Source: an uncultured Bacilli bacterium
GTDB lineage: Bacteria > Bacillota_I > Bacilli_A > RF39 > UBA660
Assembly (NCBI GenBank): GCA_944371545.1
Contig: CALVXT010000087.1
Coordinates: 1 to 6,010, forward strand
DNA length: 6,010 nucleotides
Direction of reading: 5' to 3'
This document shows positions 1 to 5,891 of the stretch, piece by piece. Made by a program: the position numbers and the translations under genes. Numbering within the stretch: the first letter of the stretch is position 1; each line of letters opens with the position of its first letter. Below the pieces are notes generated by a model. It had not been told where the DNA came from. It searched no databases and was given only the letters and a program-made list of their open reading frames with translations.

Positions 1-405
1 TTACTGTTAGTTGTTGTGGTTTTTTCTTTAGATAACTATCTTTATGTAATTCAACGTAAGGAAAGATTAAGCAAATTAGATAATTATGATAATTTTACAA
101 TGACTGCTCATTTTGAGAATCGTTGTCAAGATCGTGAAATTATGGAAGTTGATGAGAAAAAAATTGTTTTTTCTTGTATTGATCAAATTTATATTCATTA
201 TGGCTCTGTAAGTTTGTTTTTAGAGGATGCACTTAATAATGAGTATATCACAATAGATAGTTTATTAAGTCATACTATTAAACGCTCGAATAAAGAGGAA
301 GAGGATACAGATCTTTATTATTATCAGAATACGCGGGAGAATATAAGTTTTGAGATTTTAATTGATGAAGTGTCAATTGTTTTCAGACCAGTTCAATCTT
401 CTTAA
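1..405 (+). CDS. Unrecognised protein with N-terminal membrane anchor, 5'-truncated by the window edge
   Basis: The open frame runs from base 1 without a stop to TAA at 403-405. A GTG at 16 could be read as a start, but no ribosome binding site precedes it. The upstream codons in frame read Leu-Leu-Leu-Val-Val, continuing a hydrophobic run (LLLVVVVFSL), so the gene very likely begins left of the window. What is visible is about 134 residues: the end of a membrane helix (about residues 1-10), a basic stretch (QRKERLSK), then a soluble part rich in Glu, Asp and Tyr with an acidic patch KEEEDTD. This suggests one N-terminal membrane anchor with a small domain on one face of the membrane. I recognise no family motif, and no catalytic residue pattern stands out. 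In related genomes spoVB neighbours include yajC and yrzE, but I see no resemblance strong enough to name it. Its 3' end overlaps the convergent flippase gene by 23 bases. Confidence 0.6.
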   Translation, partial: LLLVVVVFSLDNYLYVIQRKERLSKLDNYDNFTMTAHFENRCQDREIMEVDEKKIVFSCIDQIYIHYGSVSLFLEDALNNEYITIDSLLSHTIKRSNKEEEDTDLYYYQNTRENISFEILIDEVSIVFRPVQSS

Positions 406-1690
406 TTGTTTTATGAACATTACGAGCATTTAAAGAAACCACAAAAAAGATATTTAAAATTTCACTGAATACTAGTGCGTAGAGCCCAATTTTAAAACAA
501 CATAAGATTGCCATGGTAGACAACTTTAAAATACTTCCATAAAGCGTGATTTGCATTGCTTTTTTTGATTCATCTAAAGCTTGTAAGGTGCTTGATAATG
601 GCGCTTCTAGATAGAATAGTACAAAGAATGGCGCTAAAGCAAAAATATATTCACTTCCTCTAGTTGTATTGTAAATGATATTTAATAATGGATCTCGAAA
701 GAAAAATAGAAACATGGAACAAAAAAAGCCAATGATAAATGAATAACTTAAAGCCTGTTTTATGCGACGTTTAATCATTAAAATGTTTTTTTGGCTATGA
801 TATTTGCTAATTTCAGGAATTAATATTTGACATATCGCAGCAACGAGAAAAGAAGGAATTGTCAAAAGTCCAATAGCGTAAGCATTATAAGAAGCATATT
901 CTTCTAAAATATAGGAGTTGGAATAGCCAAAAAAAAGAAGAAGATTTGTTAAAATGATTGGCTCAAGAAAAAATGCTATATTGCCAATTAAGCGACTTGA
1001 AACAGAAGGAACACTGATTTTTAATACTCTTTTAATAATTTTTTGATCTGGATGAATATCTTCTTTGTGAAGAGATTTTTTTTTGGGCAAGAAACACCAA
1101 AAAGTGAAAATGCTTACAATTTCAGTTATAATATTAAACAAAATATAGCTAATTACTCCAAGTAAAATACTTTTTTTAACTAATAGGGGTAGCCCAAATA
1201 AAAGAAAAAGAATTCTTACGGTTTGTTCAAAGATATTAGATATGGTATTCGGGGCTACTTGAAGTTTTCCTAAAAAATATCCTTTTAATATAGAGGTGAT
1301 ACTAATAAAAGGAAGAGTAAAGGCCATCGCATATAAAAGTGGTGTAACCGTTGGCTGTTTTAGTAAATTATTCGCAATGAAAGGTGCGGTTACTAATACA
1401 AATAAAATTAAAAATAGATTAAATAAGAGAATAAAAAAGAATGTAGAGAAGACGATTTTTTTACTTCGAATTCTATTTTCACTTACTAATTTAGATATGC
1501 TTATCGGAAGAGCGAATTGAGCTAAAGTGATAAATAAGCCAAATGTTGGAGTTACTATAGTATAAAGATTAATTCCTTCTTCTCCGATGGTTCTTGTGTA
1601 TAAAACTCGAATGACAAAACTGAGTATTTTAGTAATAAAACCACCGATTAAAAGAATCATAATTGATGTCTTAAAAGTGTCTTTTTTCAA
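383..1690 (-). CDS. spoVB: SpoVB-like polytopic lipid flippase (MATE/MOP superfamily, polysaccharide biosynthesis family)
   Basis: The predicted protein is a 435-residue integral membrane protein. About 12 hydrophobic helices can be counted, with short basic loops between them. The N-terminus (ILLIGGFITKILSFVIRVLY, then the RTIGEEGINLY loop) matches the start of SpoVB/MurJ/YtgP-type flippases, which move lipid-linked cell-wall or polysaccharide precursors across the cytoplasmic membrane. B. subtilis SpoVB, needed for spore cortex synthesis, is about 518 residues. This one ends soon after helix 12, so the last pair of helices seems to be missing. The start is TTG: an in-frame TGA lies one codon upstream of it, and AGGAAAG sits 7 bases before it. 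The divergent comN-like neighbour supports the SpoVB assignment, because the two genes are also neighbours in B. subtilis. The substrate cannot be read from sequence, and a lipid II or polysaccharide flippase role outside sporulation is equally possible. Confidence 0.75.
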   Translation of the reverse strand: MKKDTFKTSIMILLIGGFITKILSFVIRVLYTRTIGEEGINLYTIVTPTFGLFITLAQFALPISISKLVSENRIRSKKIVFSTFFFILLFNLFLILFVLVTAPFIANNLLKQPTVTPLLYAMAFTLPFISITSILKGYFLGKLQVAPNTISNIFEQTVRILFLLFGLPLLVKKSILLGVISYILFNIITEIVSIFTFWCFLPKKKSLHKEDIHPDQKIIKRVLKISVPSVSSRLIGNIAFFLEPIILTNLLLFFGYSNSYILEEYASYNAYAIGLLTIPSFLVAAICQILIPEISKYHSQKNILMIKRRIKQALSYSFIIGFFCSMFLFFFRDPLLNIIYNTTRGSEYIFALAPFFVLFYLEAPLSSTLQALDESKKAMQITLYGSILKLSTMAILCCFKIGLYALVFSEILNIFFVVSLNARNVHKTIKKIELV

Positions 1691-1697
1691 TATTCAT

Positions 1698-1704
1698 CTT
1701 TCCT
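1698..1704 (-). promoter_or_regulatory. Ribosome binding site fixing the TTG start of the flippase gene
   Basis: On the minus strand AGGAAAG lies 7 bases before the TTG at 1690. An in-frame TGA (1696-1694) between the two rules out any upstream start in this frame. Confidence 0.7.
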
Positions 1705-1721
1705 ATTCTTTTACTATGAGC

Positions 1722-1727
1722 TATAAT
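1722..1727 (+). promoter_or_regulatory. Candidate -10 box of the comN-rel-dtd operon promoter
   Basis: TATAAT, a perfect sigma-A type -10, would place the transcript start near 1734 and leave a leader of about 40 bases before the comN-like start at 1774. The matching -35 position (1699-1704, TTTCCT) is a poor match to TTGACA, so the promoter is weak, activator-dependent or misassigned. The box is part of a 14-base perfect AT palindrome (1723-1736). Confidence 0.4.
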
Positions 1728-1749
1728 ATATATTATGTATTTAGGAAAA

Positions 1750-1755
1750 ATTATA
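1750..1755 (-). promoter_or_regulatory. Candidate -10 box of the flippase gene promoter
   Basis: The minus strand reads TATAAT here, about 60 bases upstream of the TTG start at 1690. No good -35 is visible at 16-18 bases. A second possible minus-strand -10, CATAAT, lies at 1737-1732. If the 1750-1755 box is used, its transcript starts near 1743 and overlaps head-to-head with the plus-strand transcript starting near 1734. Confidence 0.3.
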
Positions 1756-1761
1756 GAAGTT

Positions 1762-1766
1762 AGGAG
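1762..1766 (+). promoter_or_regulatory. Ribosome binding site deciding the comN-like start
   Basis: AGGAG lies 7 bases before ATG 1774. The alternative ATG at 1735 has no such site and falls almost on the predicted transcription start. Confidence 0.65.
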
Positions 1767-1773
1767 TAAAGTC

Positions 1774-2025
1774 ATGGATGCGTTTACAAGCTTAGAAGAA
1801 TTATACAATCGTTTATTACCAGCATTGAAAAATAAAAGAAGAGAAATGAAAAGAGAAAAAATGATTCAAATAAATGAATTAGATATTTGGCAGTATTTTT
1901 GTCAGAATATTTGGCCTAATAAAACTAATTTGACTTTAGGGGAAATGGTAGATGATATATTAAACACAGATAACTTTACAATTTATAAAGAAACTAGAAG
2001 GGATGGGGTTCATGGAACCAATTAA
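1774..2025 (+). CDS. comN: ComN-like post-transcriptional regulator
   Basis: Small soluble protein of 83 residues from ATG 1774, chosen because AGGAG precedes it at good spacing. The frame also opens at ATG 1735, which would add 13 residues. It has an N-terminal charged amphipathic helix (about residues 5-30: LEELYNRLLPALKNKRREM), then INELDIWQYFCQNIWPNK and LTLGEMVDDILN. This is the ELW-x-Y ... W ... L-x-x-x-V-x-D-I layout of the ComN/YrzD post-transcriptional regulator family. In B. subtilis ComN acts on the comE late-competence transcript and sits beside spoVB, as here. Its C-terminal codons overlap the next gene by 14 bases (from ATG 2012), indicating coupled translation. The family call rests on remembered pattern plus synteny. 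Whether it controls competence genes in this organism cannot be told. Confidence 0.65.
   Translation: MDAFTSLEELYNRLLPALKNKRREMKREKMIQINELDIWQYFCQNIWPNKTNLTLGEMVDDILNTDNFTIYKETRRDGVHGTN
1996..2002 (+). promoter_or_regulatory. Ribosome binding site deciding the start of the MBL hydrolase gene
   Basis: AGAAGGG lies inside the end of the comN-like gene. It is 9 bases before ATG 2012 but directly touches the alternative ATG at 2003, so 2012 is the better start. Confidence 0.5.
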
Positions 2026-2638
2026 CGTAAATATTCAAAGCAGCATTTGCATACGTGGAAGTAAAGTGATGTATTTTGATCCTTTGGAAGTGGAAGCAAA
2101 ACATGATGCAGATTATATTTTTATAACTCATCCTCATTTTGATCATTTTTCTTTATTAGCAATTTTGGAAGTAAAAAAAGATAATACGGTTTTTATTACG
2201 CCTAAAGATATAGTTGAAGAACTTTTGTCTATTGGAATTCAAGAGGAATATATTATTGTTGTTAAGCCTAATCAAGAATATGTTTTTAAAAATATTGAAT
2301 TTAAAACAATTCCTGCTTATAACTTGCATAAAAAAAATCATCGTAAAGAAGATGGATGGGTTTCTTATTTAGTAACTTTAGATAAAGTGGTTTATTATAT
2401 TGCTGGTGACACCGATGTAACTAAAGAAGCTAAAGAAGTGAAATGTGATGTTGCATTTGTTCCTGTTGGTGGAACCTACACCATGGATTGTCTTGAAGCT
2501 TCTAATCTTTGCAATATTATCAAGCCAAAACTTGCTGTACCTATTCATTATGGCTATGTAGTTGGCTCTGTGAAGGATGCTGAAATTTTTAAAAAAAGAT
2601 TGGATAAATCTATTGCTTGTAAAATATTTATAAAGTAG
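2012..2638 (+). CDS. Metallo-beta-lactamase-fold metal-dependent hydrolase (UPF0173/UlaG-like group)
   Basis: The product is 208 residues from ATG 2012; ATG 2003 would add three. It carries the metal-binding signature H40-P-H42-F-D44-H45 after a YFDP strand (KVMYFDPLEV). It then has a PAYNLHKKNH segment that can supply the third-motif histidine, the AGDTD motif with bridging Asp133, and the final ligand H179 in PIHYG. This is a complete set of ligands for a two-metal MBL active site, and the length is normal for the short beta-lactamase-superfamily-3 type. It has no signal peptide, so it is cytoplasmic. The family includes esterases, lactonases and phosphodiesterases, and the substrate here is unknown. 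It starts within comN and ends 9 bases before rel, so it belongs to the rel operon. That position makes a role in nucleotide or alarmone metabolism conceivable but unproven. Confidence 0.8.
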   Translation: MEPINVNIQSSICIRGSKVMYFDPLEVEAKHDADYIFITHPHFDHFSLLAILEVKKDNTVFITPKDIVEELLSIGIQEEYIIVVKPNQEYVFKNIEFKTIPAYNLHKKNHRKEDGWVSYLVTLDKVVYYIAGDTDVTKEAKEVKCDVAFVPVGGTYTMDCLEASNLCNIIKPKLAVPIHYGYVVGSVKDAEIFKKRLDKSIACKIFIK

Positions 2639-2641
2639 GTG
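2637..2641 (+). promoter_or_regulatory. Ribosome binding site deciding the rel start
   Basis: AGGTG overlaps the stop of the MBL gene and lies 6 bases before ATG 2648. The frame opens at GTG 2639, but that codon is part of this site and has no site of its own, so ATG 2648 is preferred. Confidence 0.6.
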
Positions 2642-2647
2642 AAAAGA

Positions 2648-4786
2648 ATGACAAAAGAAAAAATGTATGAAGAATTATTGAAAAAATGTGAGAAAATTTA
2701 CGCTGGAGACGAGATTTTAAACATTAAAAAAGCTTATGAATTTGCTTCAGAAAAACATAAAGGAAGAATTCGGCTTGATAAAACGGATTATATGACACAT
2801 CCTTTAGGAGTAGCCTTGATTTTGCTTGATTTAGATGTAGACAGTATAACAATTACTGCGGCGTTAATTCATGAAACAATGAATCATGCTGGAGCAACTA
2901 AAGAAGAGATTGAAGAAACTTTTGGCAGTGAAGTTGCAAATATTGTAGATGTTATTTCTAAGTTAAATCGTTTAGAATTAACAGATGATTCAGAACATGC
3001 TGCTTTAAATTTGCGAAAAATTCTTGTTGGAATGAGTGAAGATGTTCGAGTTTTGTTTTTAAAATTAGCAGATCGTTTACATAATTTGCGAACAGCTGAT
3101 GCTTTAGATAAAGAGGCTTTAAAGAAAAAAGTTCATGAAACTATGACTGTATTAATTCCAATTGCTCATCGTCTTGGAATGTATAAAATCAAAGGCGAAA
3201 TGGAGGATTTATGTTTAAAATATAGTAAACCTGATGTGTATCAAGATATCTTGGATAGACTAAATGCTTCTTATGCTGAACTACATGATTCGTTAGACGA
3301 AATGGAGTTTGCTATTTCAGAAATGTTAATGGAGCAAAATATTCCGTTCAAAATAAAAAGCCGTGTTAAAAGTGTTTATAGTATATATAATAAATTAAAT
3401 AACGGAAAAAAATGGGAAAACATTTATGATATTTTGGCTTTAAGAGTAATTGTTGAAAAAGTAAGTGAGTGTTATTTAACTATTGGTCTCATTCACGCTA
3501 AATATCGTCCAATTCCAGGGCGCTTTAAAGATTATATTGCTATGCCAAAAGCAAATATGTATCAAAGTTTACATACTGGTGTTTTTGGACCTGATGGTCA
3601 TCGATATGAAATCCAGGTTCGAACAGAGGAAATGGATGAATTTGCTGAAAAAGGCGTGGCTTCTCACTTTGCTTACAAGGAAAAGCATTATATGCAAAAT
3701 GTGATGGAACAACGATTAGAAAGTTTACGAAATTTAATTGAATCTAGTGACTCTTTAAGTGATATTGAATTTGCCAATAATATTGAGCAGGAATTTGTTA
3801 ACGAAAGTATTTATGTCTTTACTCCAAAAGGAGATGTTTTAGAACTTCCTAAGGGTGCGACGCCTCTTGATTTTGCTTACAGAATTCATTCAGATGTGGG
3901 AGATAAGACGGTACAGGCTATTGTTAATGATACAAGCGTTCCTTTAAATTATGAACTTCAAAATAATGATATTGTTAAAATTCGAACAAGTTCTACTGGA
4001 ACTCCAAGTAAAGAATGGTTAAATTTTGTAAAGACTTCCCATGCAAAAAATAAAATTAAATCTTATTTTAGTAAGCAAGATAAGGAAAATTATACTGAAA
4101 AAGGAAAAAATATTTTAACAAGTGAAATTCGAAAACGAAAGTTATCTATTGATCAGGTATTATCTATGGATAATGTCAAAAAAATCTGTGAAGATTTAAA
4201 ATTAGAAACTTTAGAAGATATTTATTTTTCAATTGGAACATTACGTTATACAGCTTCTTATATTATTAATCTTACAACAGAAGATAAGAAAAATGTTGAA
4301 GATATTTTGCTTGAAAAAGTAATGAGTTCTAATAGTCGTACAAAGCCAAAAGCGTCTAAAGGAGAGATTTTGGTAGATAATCAAGAAGGAATTTTAGTGA
4401 ATCTTGCTAAGTGTTGTCATCCGGTTTTTGGAGATGAAATAGTGGGATATATCACCAAAGGTGAAGGAGTTACTGTTCATAAAAAGAATTGTGTAAATGT
4501 TCGAGATAAGGAAGAACGTTTTATTAAGGTAGAGTGGAATAATGATATTACTTCTAATTTTGAAACGTATGTTGTTATTACTACAAATTCAGGTAAGAAT
4601 TATTTATTAGACATTATTAGTAAAGCTACAACAAAAAAGGTTTATGTTGATGGTGTAAAAACTAAAAGTGATAATTTGGATACAATTTATACAATTACTG
4701 TAAAAGTAACAAATAAAGAGCAATTAGAAGATTTTATGAACAGTTTATATGCATATAAATTTGTAAAAAGGGTGGAAAGAAAATGA
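2648..4786 (+). CDS. rel: Long RelA/SpoT-homologue (p)ppGpp synthetase with degenerate hydrolase motif
   Basis: The 712-residue product has full long-RSH architecture and makes the stringent-response alarmone (p)ppGpp from ATP and GDP/GTP on starved ribosomes. The order is HD hydrolase domain (about 20-200), synthetase domain (about 235-345), TGS (388-448, IYVFTPKGD to VKIRTS), helical region, conserved-Cys/zinc-finger domain (C589, C590, H591, H611, C615) and ACT domain (about 635-712). The synthetase looks active: YSIYNK, Y-D261-ILALR, R292-F-K-D295-Y (the RxKD type of Gram-positive Rel), YQSLHT and E321-IQVRT are all present. The HD domain is odd. H51, H75, D142 and N146 remain, but the usual H-D-V-V-E-D-T reads H75-E-T-M-N79-H80-A, and the RKSGEPY loop reads RLDKTDY. 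Hydrolysis is therefore probably lost or altered. It is 9 bases after the MBL gene and overlaps CYTH by ATGA. The synthetase identity is very secure; loss of hydrolase is inference from motif residues. Confidence 0.95.
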   Translation: MTKEKMYEELLKKCEKIYAGDEILNIKKAYEFASEKHKGRIRLDKTDYMTHPLGVALILLDLDVDSITITAALIHETMNHAGATKEEIEETFGSEVANIVDVISKLNRLELTDDSEHAALNLRKILVGMSEDVRVLFLKLADRLHNLRTADALDKEALKKKVHETMTVLIPIAHRLGMYKIKGEMEDLCLKYSKPDVYQDILDRLNASYAELHDSLDEMEFAISEMLMEQNIPFKIKSRVKSVYSIYNKLNNGKKWENIYDILALRVIVEKVSECYLTIGLIHAKYRPIPGRFKDYIAMPKANMYQSLHTGVFGPDGHRYEIQVRTEEMDEFAEKGVASHFAYKEKHYMQNVMEQRLESLRNLIESSDSLSDIEFANNIEQEFVNESIYVFTPKGDVLELPKGATPLDFAYRIHSDVGDKTVQAIVNDTSVPLNYELQNNDIVKIRTSSTGTPSKEWLNFVKTSHAKNKIKSYFSKQDKENYTEKGKNILTSEIRKRKLSIDQVLSMDNVKKICEDLKLETLEDIYFSIGTLRYTASYIINLTTEDKKNVEDILLEKVMSSNSRTKPKASKGEILVDNQEGILVNLAKCCHPVFGDEIVGYITKGEGVTVHKKNCVNVRDKEERFIKVEWNNDITSNFETYVVITTNSGKNYLLDIISKATTKKVYVDGVKTKSDNLDTIYTITVKVTNKEQLEDFMNSLYAYKFVKRVERK

Positions 4787-5331
4787 AATTTGAGTCGGAA
4801 GTTAGAATATTAGAAATTCATGAAGAAGAATGGGTGAAAAAATTACAAGAAATGGGAGCTGTTTTAGAAGGTGAATGGTTGCAAAAAAGAAAGGTGTATG
4901 ATTTTCATCCTAAGATTGATAATAAATGGATTCGTTTAAGAACAAATGGTCAAATTACAACTTTAGCAATTAAAGAAGTGGTTGATTTTGATAGTATCGA
5001 TGGTACTCGAGAGCTAGAAATAGAAGTGTCAAATTTTGATGATTGTGCTCAAATATTAGATGAATTAGGCTATCATTATAAAAGTTATCAGGAGAATAAA
5101 CGCATTCGCTATCGAATAAATGAGATTGAAATTGATTTAGATACATGGCCTTTACTCCCAACGTATGCGGAAATAGAAGGGCCTTCAAAAGAAAGTGTAG
5201 AACAATTTTTAAAAAATTTTACTTTTGATAAAGGTAAAATTACTACACTAGATGTTGATAGTATTTATCGAACTATTTATCAGATTGATCCGGATTTTAA
5301 AGTATTAACTTTTGAGGAGCAAATAAGATGA
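4783..5331 (+). CDS. CYTH-domain protein (class IV adenylate cyclase / triphosphatase-like)
   Basis: The product is 182 residues, cytoplasmic, and covers a full CYTH (triphosphate tunnel metalloenzyme) domain. In order it has E4-S-E6-V-R8 (ExExK-type signature with Arg for Lys), KRKVYDF (35-41), R51-L-R53, LAIK64, R76-E-L-E79-I-E81, R107-I-R109-Y-R111, E116-I-D118-L-D120 and E130-I-E132. These acidic and basic pairs line the tunnel that binds Mg/Mn and a triphosphate, and all are present. Family members hydrolyse inorganic triphosphate, thiamine triphosphate or nucleoside triphosphates, and a few make cAMP. Sequence alone does not separate these. The gene starts on an ATGA overlap with rel and ends on an ATGA overlap with dtd; AGGGTGG lies 7 bases before the start. 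Its place beside an alarmone synthetase recalls B. subtilis yjbK, a CYTH gene in the operon of the small alarmone synthetase yjbM. Confidence 0.85.
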   Translation: MKFESEVRILEIHEEEWVKKLQEMGAVLEGEWLQKRKVYDFHPKIDNKWIRLRTNGQITTLAIKEVVDFDSIDGTRELEIEVSNFDDCAQILDELGYHYKSYQENKRIRYRINEIEIDLDTWPLLPTYAEIEGPSKESVEQFLKNFTFDKGKITTLDVDSIYRTIYQIDPDFKVLTFEEQIR

Positions 5332-5762
5332 GAGTTGTGGTACAAAGATGCGAAAATGCTTTTGTAACTGTCGATGATAAAATGATAGGTAAAATTTCTA
5401 AAGGCCTTTGCTTGCTTGTTGGATTTACATATGAAGATGATGAAGAAATAATTAAGAAAATGATTCAAAAAATTCTTAAATTGCGCATATTTCCGGATGA
5501 TAATGGTGTGATGAATAAAAGTGTAATGGATAGTAATGGTAGTATTTTATCTGTAAGTCAATTTACACTTTATGCTGATACTTCAAAGGGGAATCGTCCG
5601 AGTTACATGAAAGCTTTAAATGGTAAAGAAGCTAGTATATTGTATGAAAAATTTAATAAAGAACTAAGTAAATATATAAAAGTAGAAACGGGTATTTTTG
5701 GAGCAGATATGCATGTTACATTGACTAATATGGGACCGACAACAATTCTTTTAGAAATATAA
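5328..5762 (+). CDS. dtd: D-aminoacyl-tRNA deacylase
   Basis: The product is 144 residues, the usual length of Dtd. It cleaves D-amino acids (and glycine mischarged on tRNA-Ala) from tRNA in the cytoplasm, a proofreading step in translation. Hallmarks are MRVVVQR at the start, LRIFPDDNGVMNKS (52-65), the active-site S77-QFT80-LYADT, KGNRPS (87-92), TGIFGADMHV (121-130) and the Gly136-cisPro137 motif. That last motif reads NMGPTT where NDGPVT is usual; the Gly-Pro that gives chirality selection is kept. The start overlaps the CYTH stop by ATGA, and GAGGAG lies 8 bases upstream. A rel-dtd pairing is common in Bacillota. Here a CYTH gene has come between them. It is the last gene of the operon. 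Confidence 0.95.
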   Translation: MRVVVQRCENAFVTVDDKMIGKISKGLCLLVGFTYEDDEEIIKKMIQKILKLRIFPDDNGVMNKSVMDSNGSILSVSQFTLYADTSKGNRPSYMKALNGKEASILYEKFNKELSKYIKVETGIFGADMHVTLTNMGPTTILLEI

Positions 5763-5809
5763 AATTTTTTGACAAAAGCACATTGCTAGATAAGAAATAA
5801 GTAAGATTG

Positions 5810-5836
5810 GAAAGTTAAAATAACACTTTCTTTTTT
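5810..5836 (+). terminator. Rho-independent terminator of the rel-dtd operon
   Basis: A hairpin with stem GAAAGT (5810-5815) and ACTTTC (5825-5830) and a 9-base loop is followed directly by six T (5831-5836). It lies 47 bases after the dtd stop. The stem is short and AT-rich, as often seen in low-GC genomes. Confidence 0.65.
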
Positions 5837-5862
5837 CTTGCGAAATTGTAATTTTTGAATAC

Positions 5863-5891
5863 TTGTTATTTATTATACCATATGGTAAAAT
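5863..5891 (+). promoter_or_regulatory. Promoter of the downstream membrane protein gene
   Basis: TTGTTA (5863-5868) as -35, a 17-base spacer and TAAAAT (5886-5891) as -10 with the extended-10 TG at 5883-5884 (TGGTAAAAT). The predicted start is near 5898, giving a leader of about 18 bases that holds the ribosome binding site GGAAG (5905-5909). This is the best-formed promoter in the window, and it lies between the dtd terminator and the next gene. Confidence 0.65.
5872..5891. repeat. Inverted repeat overlapping the -10 box, candidate operator
   Basis: TACCATATGGTA (5876-5887) is a perfect 12-base palindrome. The symmetry runs outward to 5872-5891 (ATTATACCAT / ATGGTAAAAT) with one mismatched pair. 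It covers the spacer end and the -10 of the promoter, a typical place for a repressor site. Part of the right half is simply the extended -10 sequence, so the symmetry could be partly chance. Confidence 0.4.

Noticed and set aside
360..384. AATTGA ... TCAATT hairpin near the end of the first gene, as a bidirectional terminator
   Set aside because: The stem is AT-only at its base, followed on the plus strand only by GTTTTC, and has no T-run on the minus strand.
1296..1520. Open frame of 74 codons on the plus strand inside the flippase gene
   Set aside because: It is antisense to a clearly coding membrane protein gene, basic and featureless, with no family resemblance. It is a shadow frame.
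1735..1773. ATG 1735 as the start of the comN-like gene
   Set aside because: It has no ribosome binding site and lies at the predicted transcription start. ATG 1774 has AGGAG 7 bases upstream, and the family match begins there.
3483..3704. Open frame of 73 codons in another frame inside rel
   Set aside because: It overlaps the most conserved part of the synthetase domain and has no ribosome binding site or recognisable protein features.
5769..5796. Perfect TTGACA right after dtd, as a promoter for a small RNA ending at the 5810-5836 terminator
   Set aside because: The only -10 at suitable spacing is TAAGAA (5791-5796), a poor match, and the transcript would be about 30 bases long. Chance is more likely.
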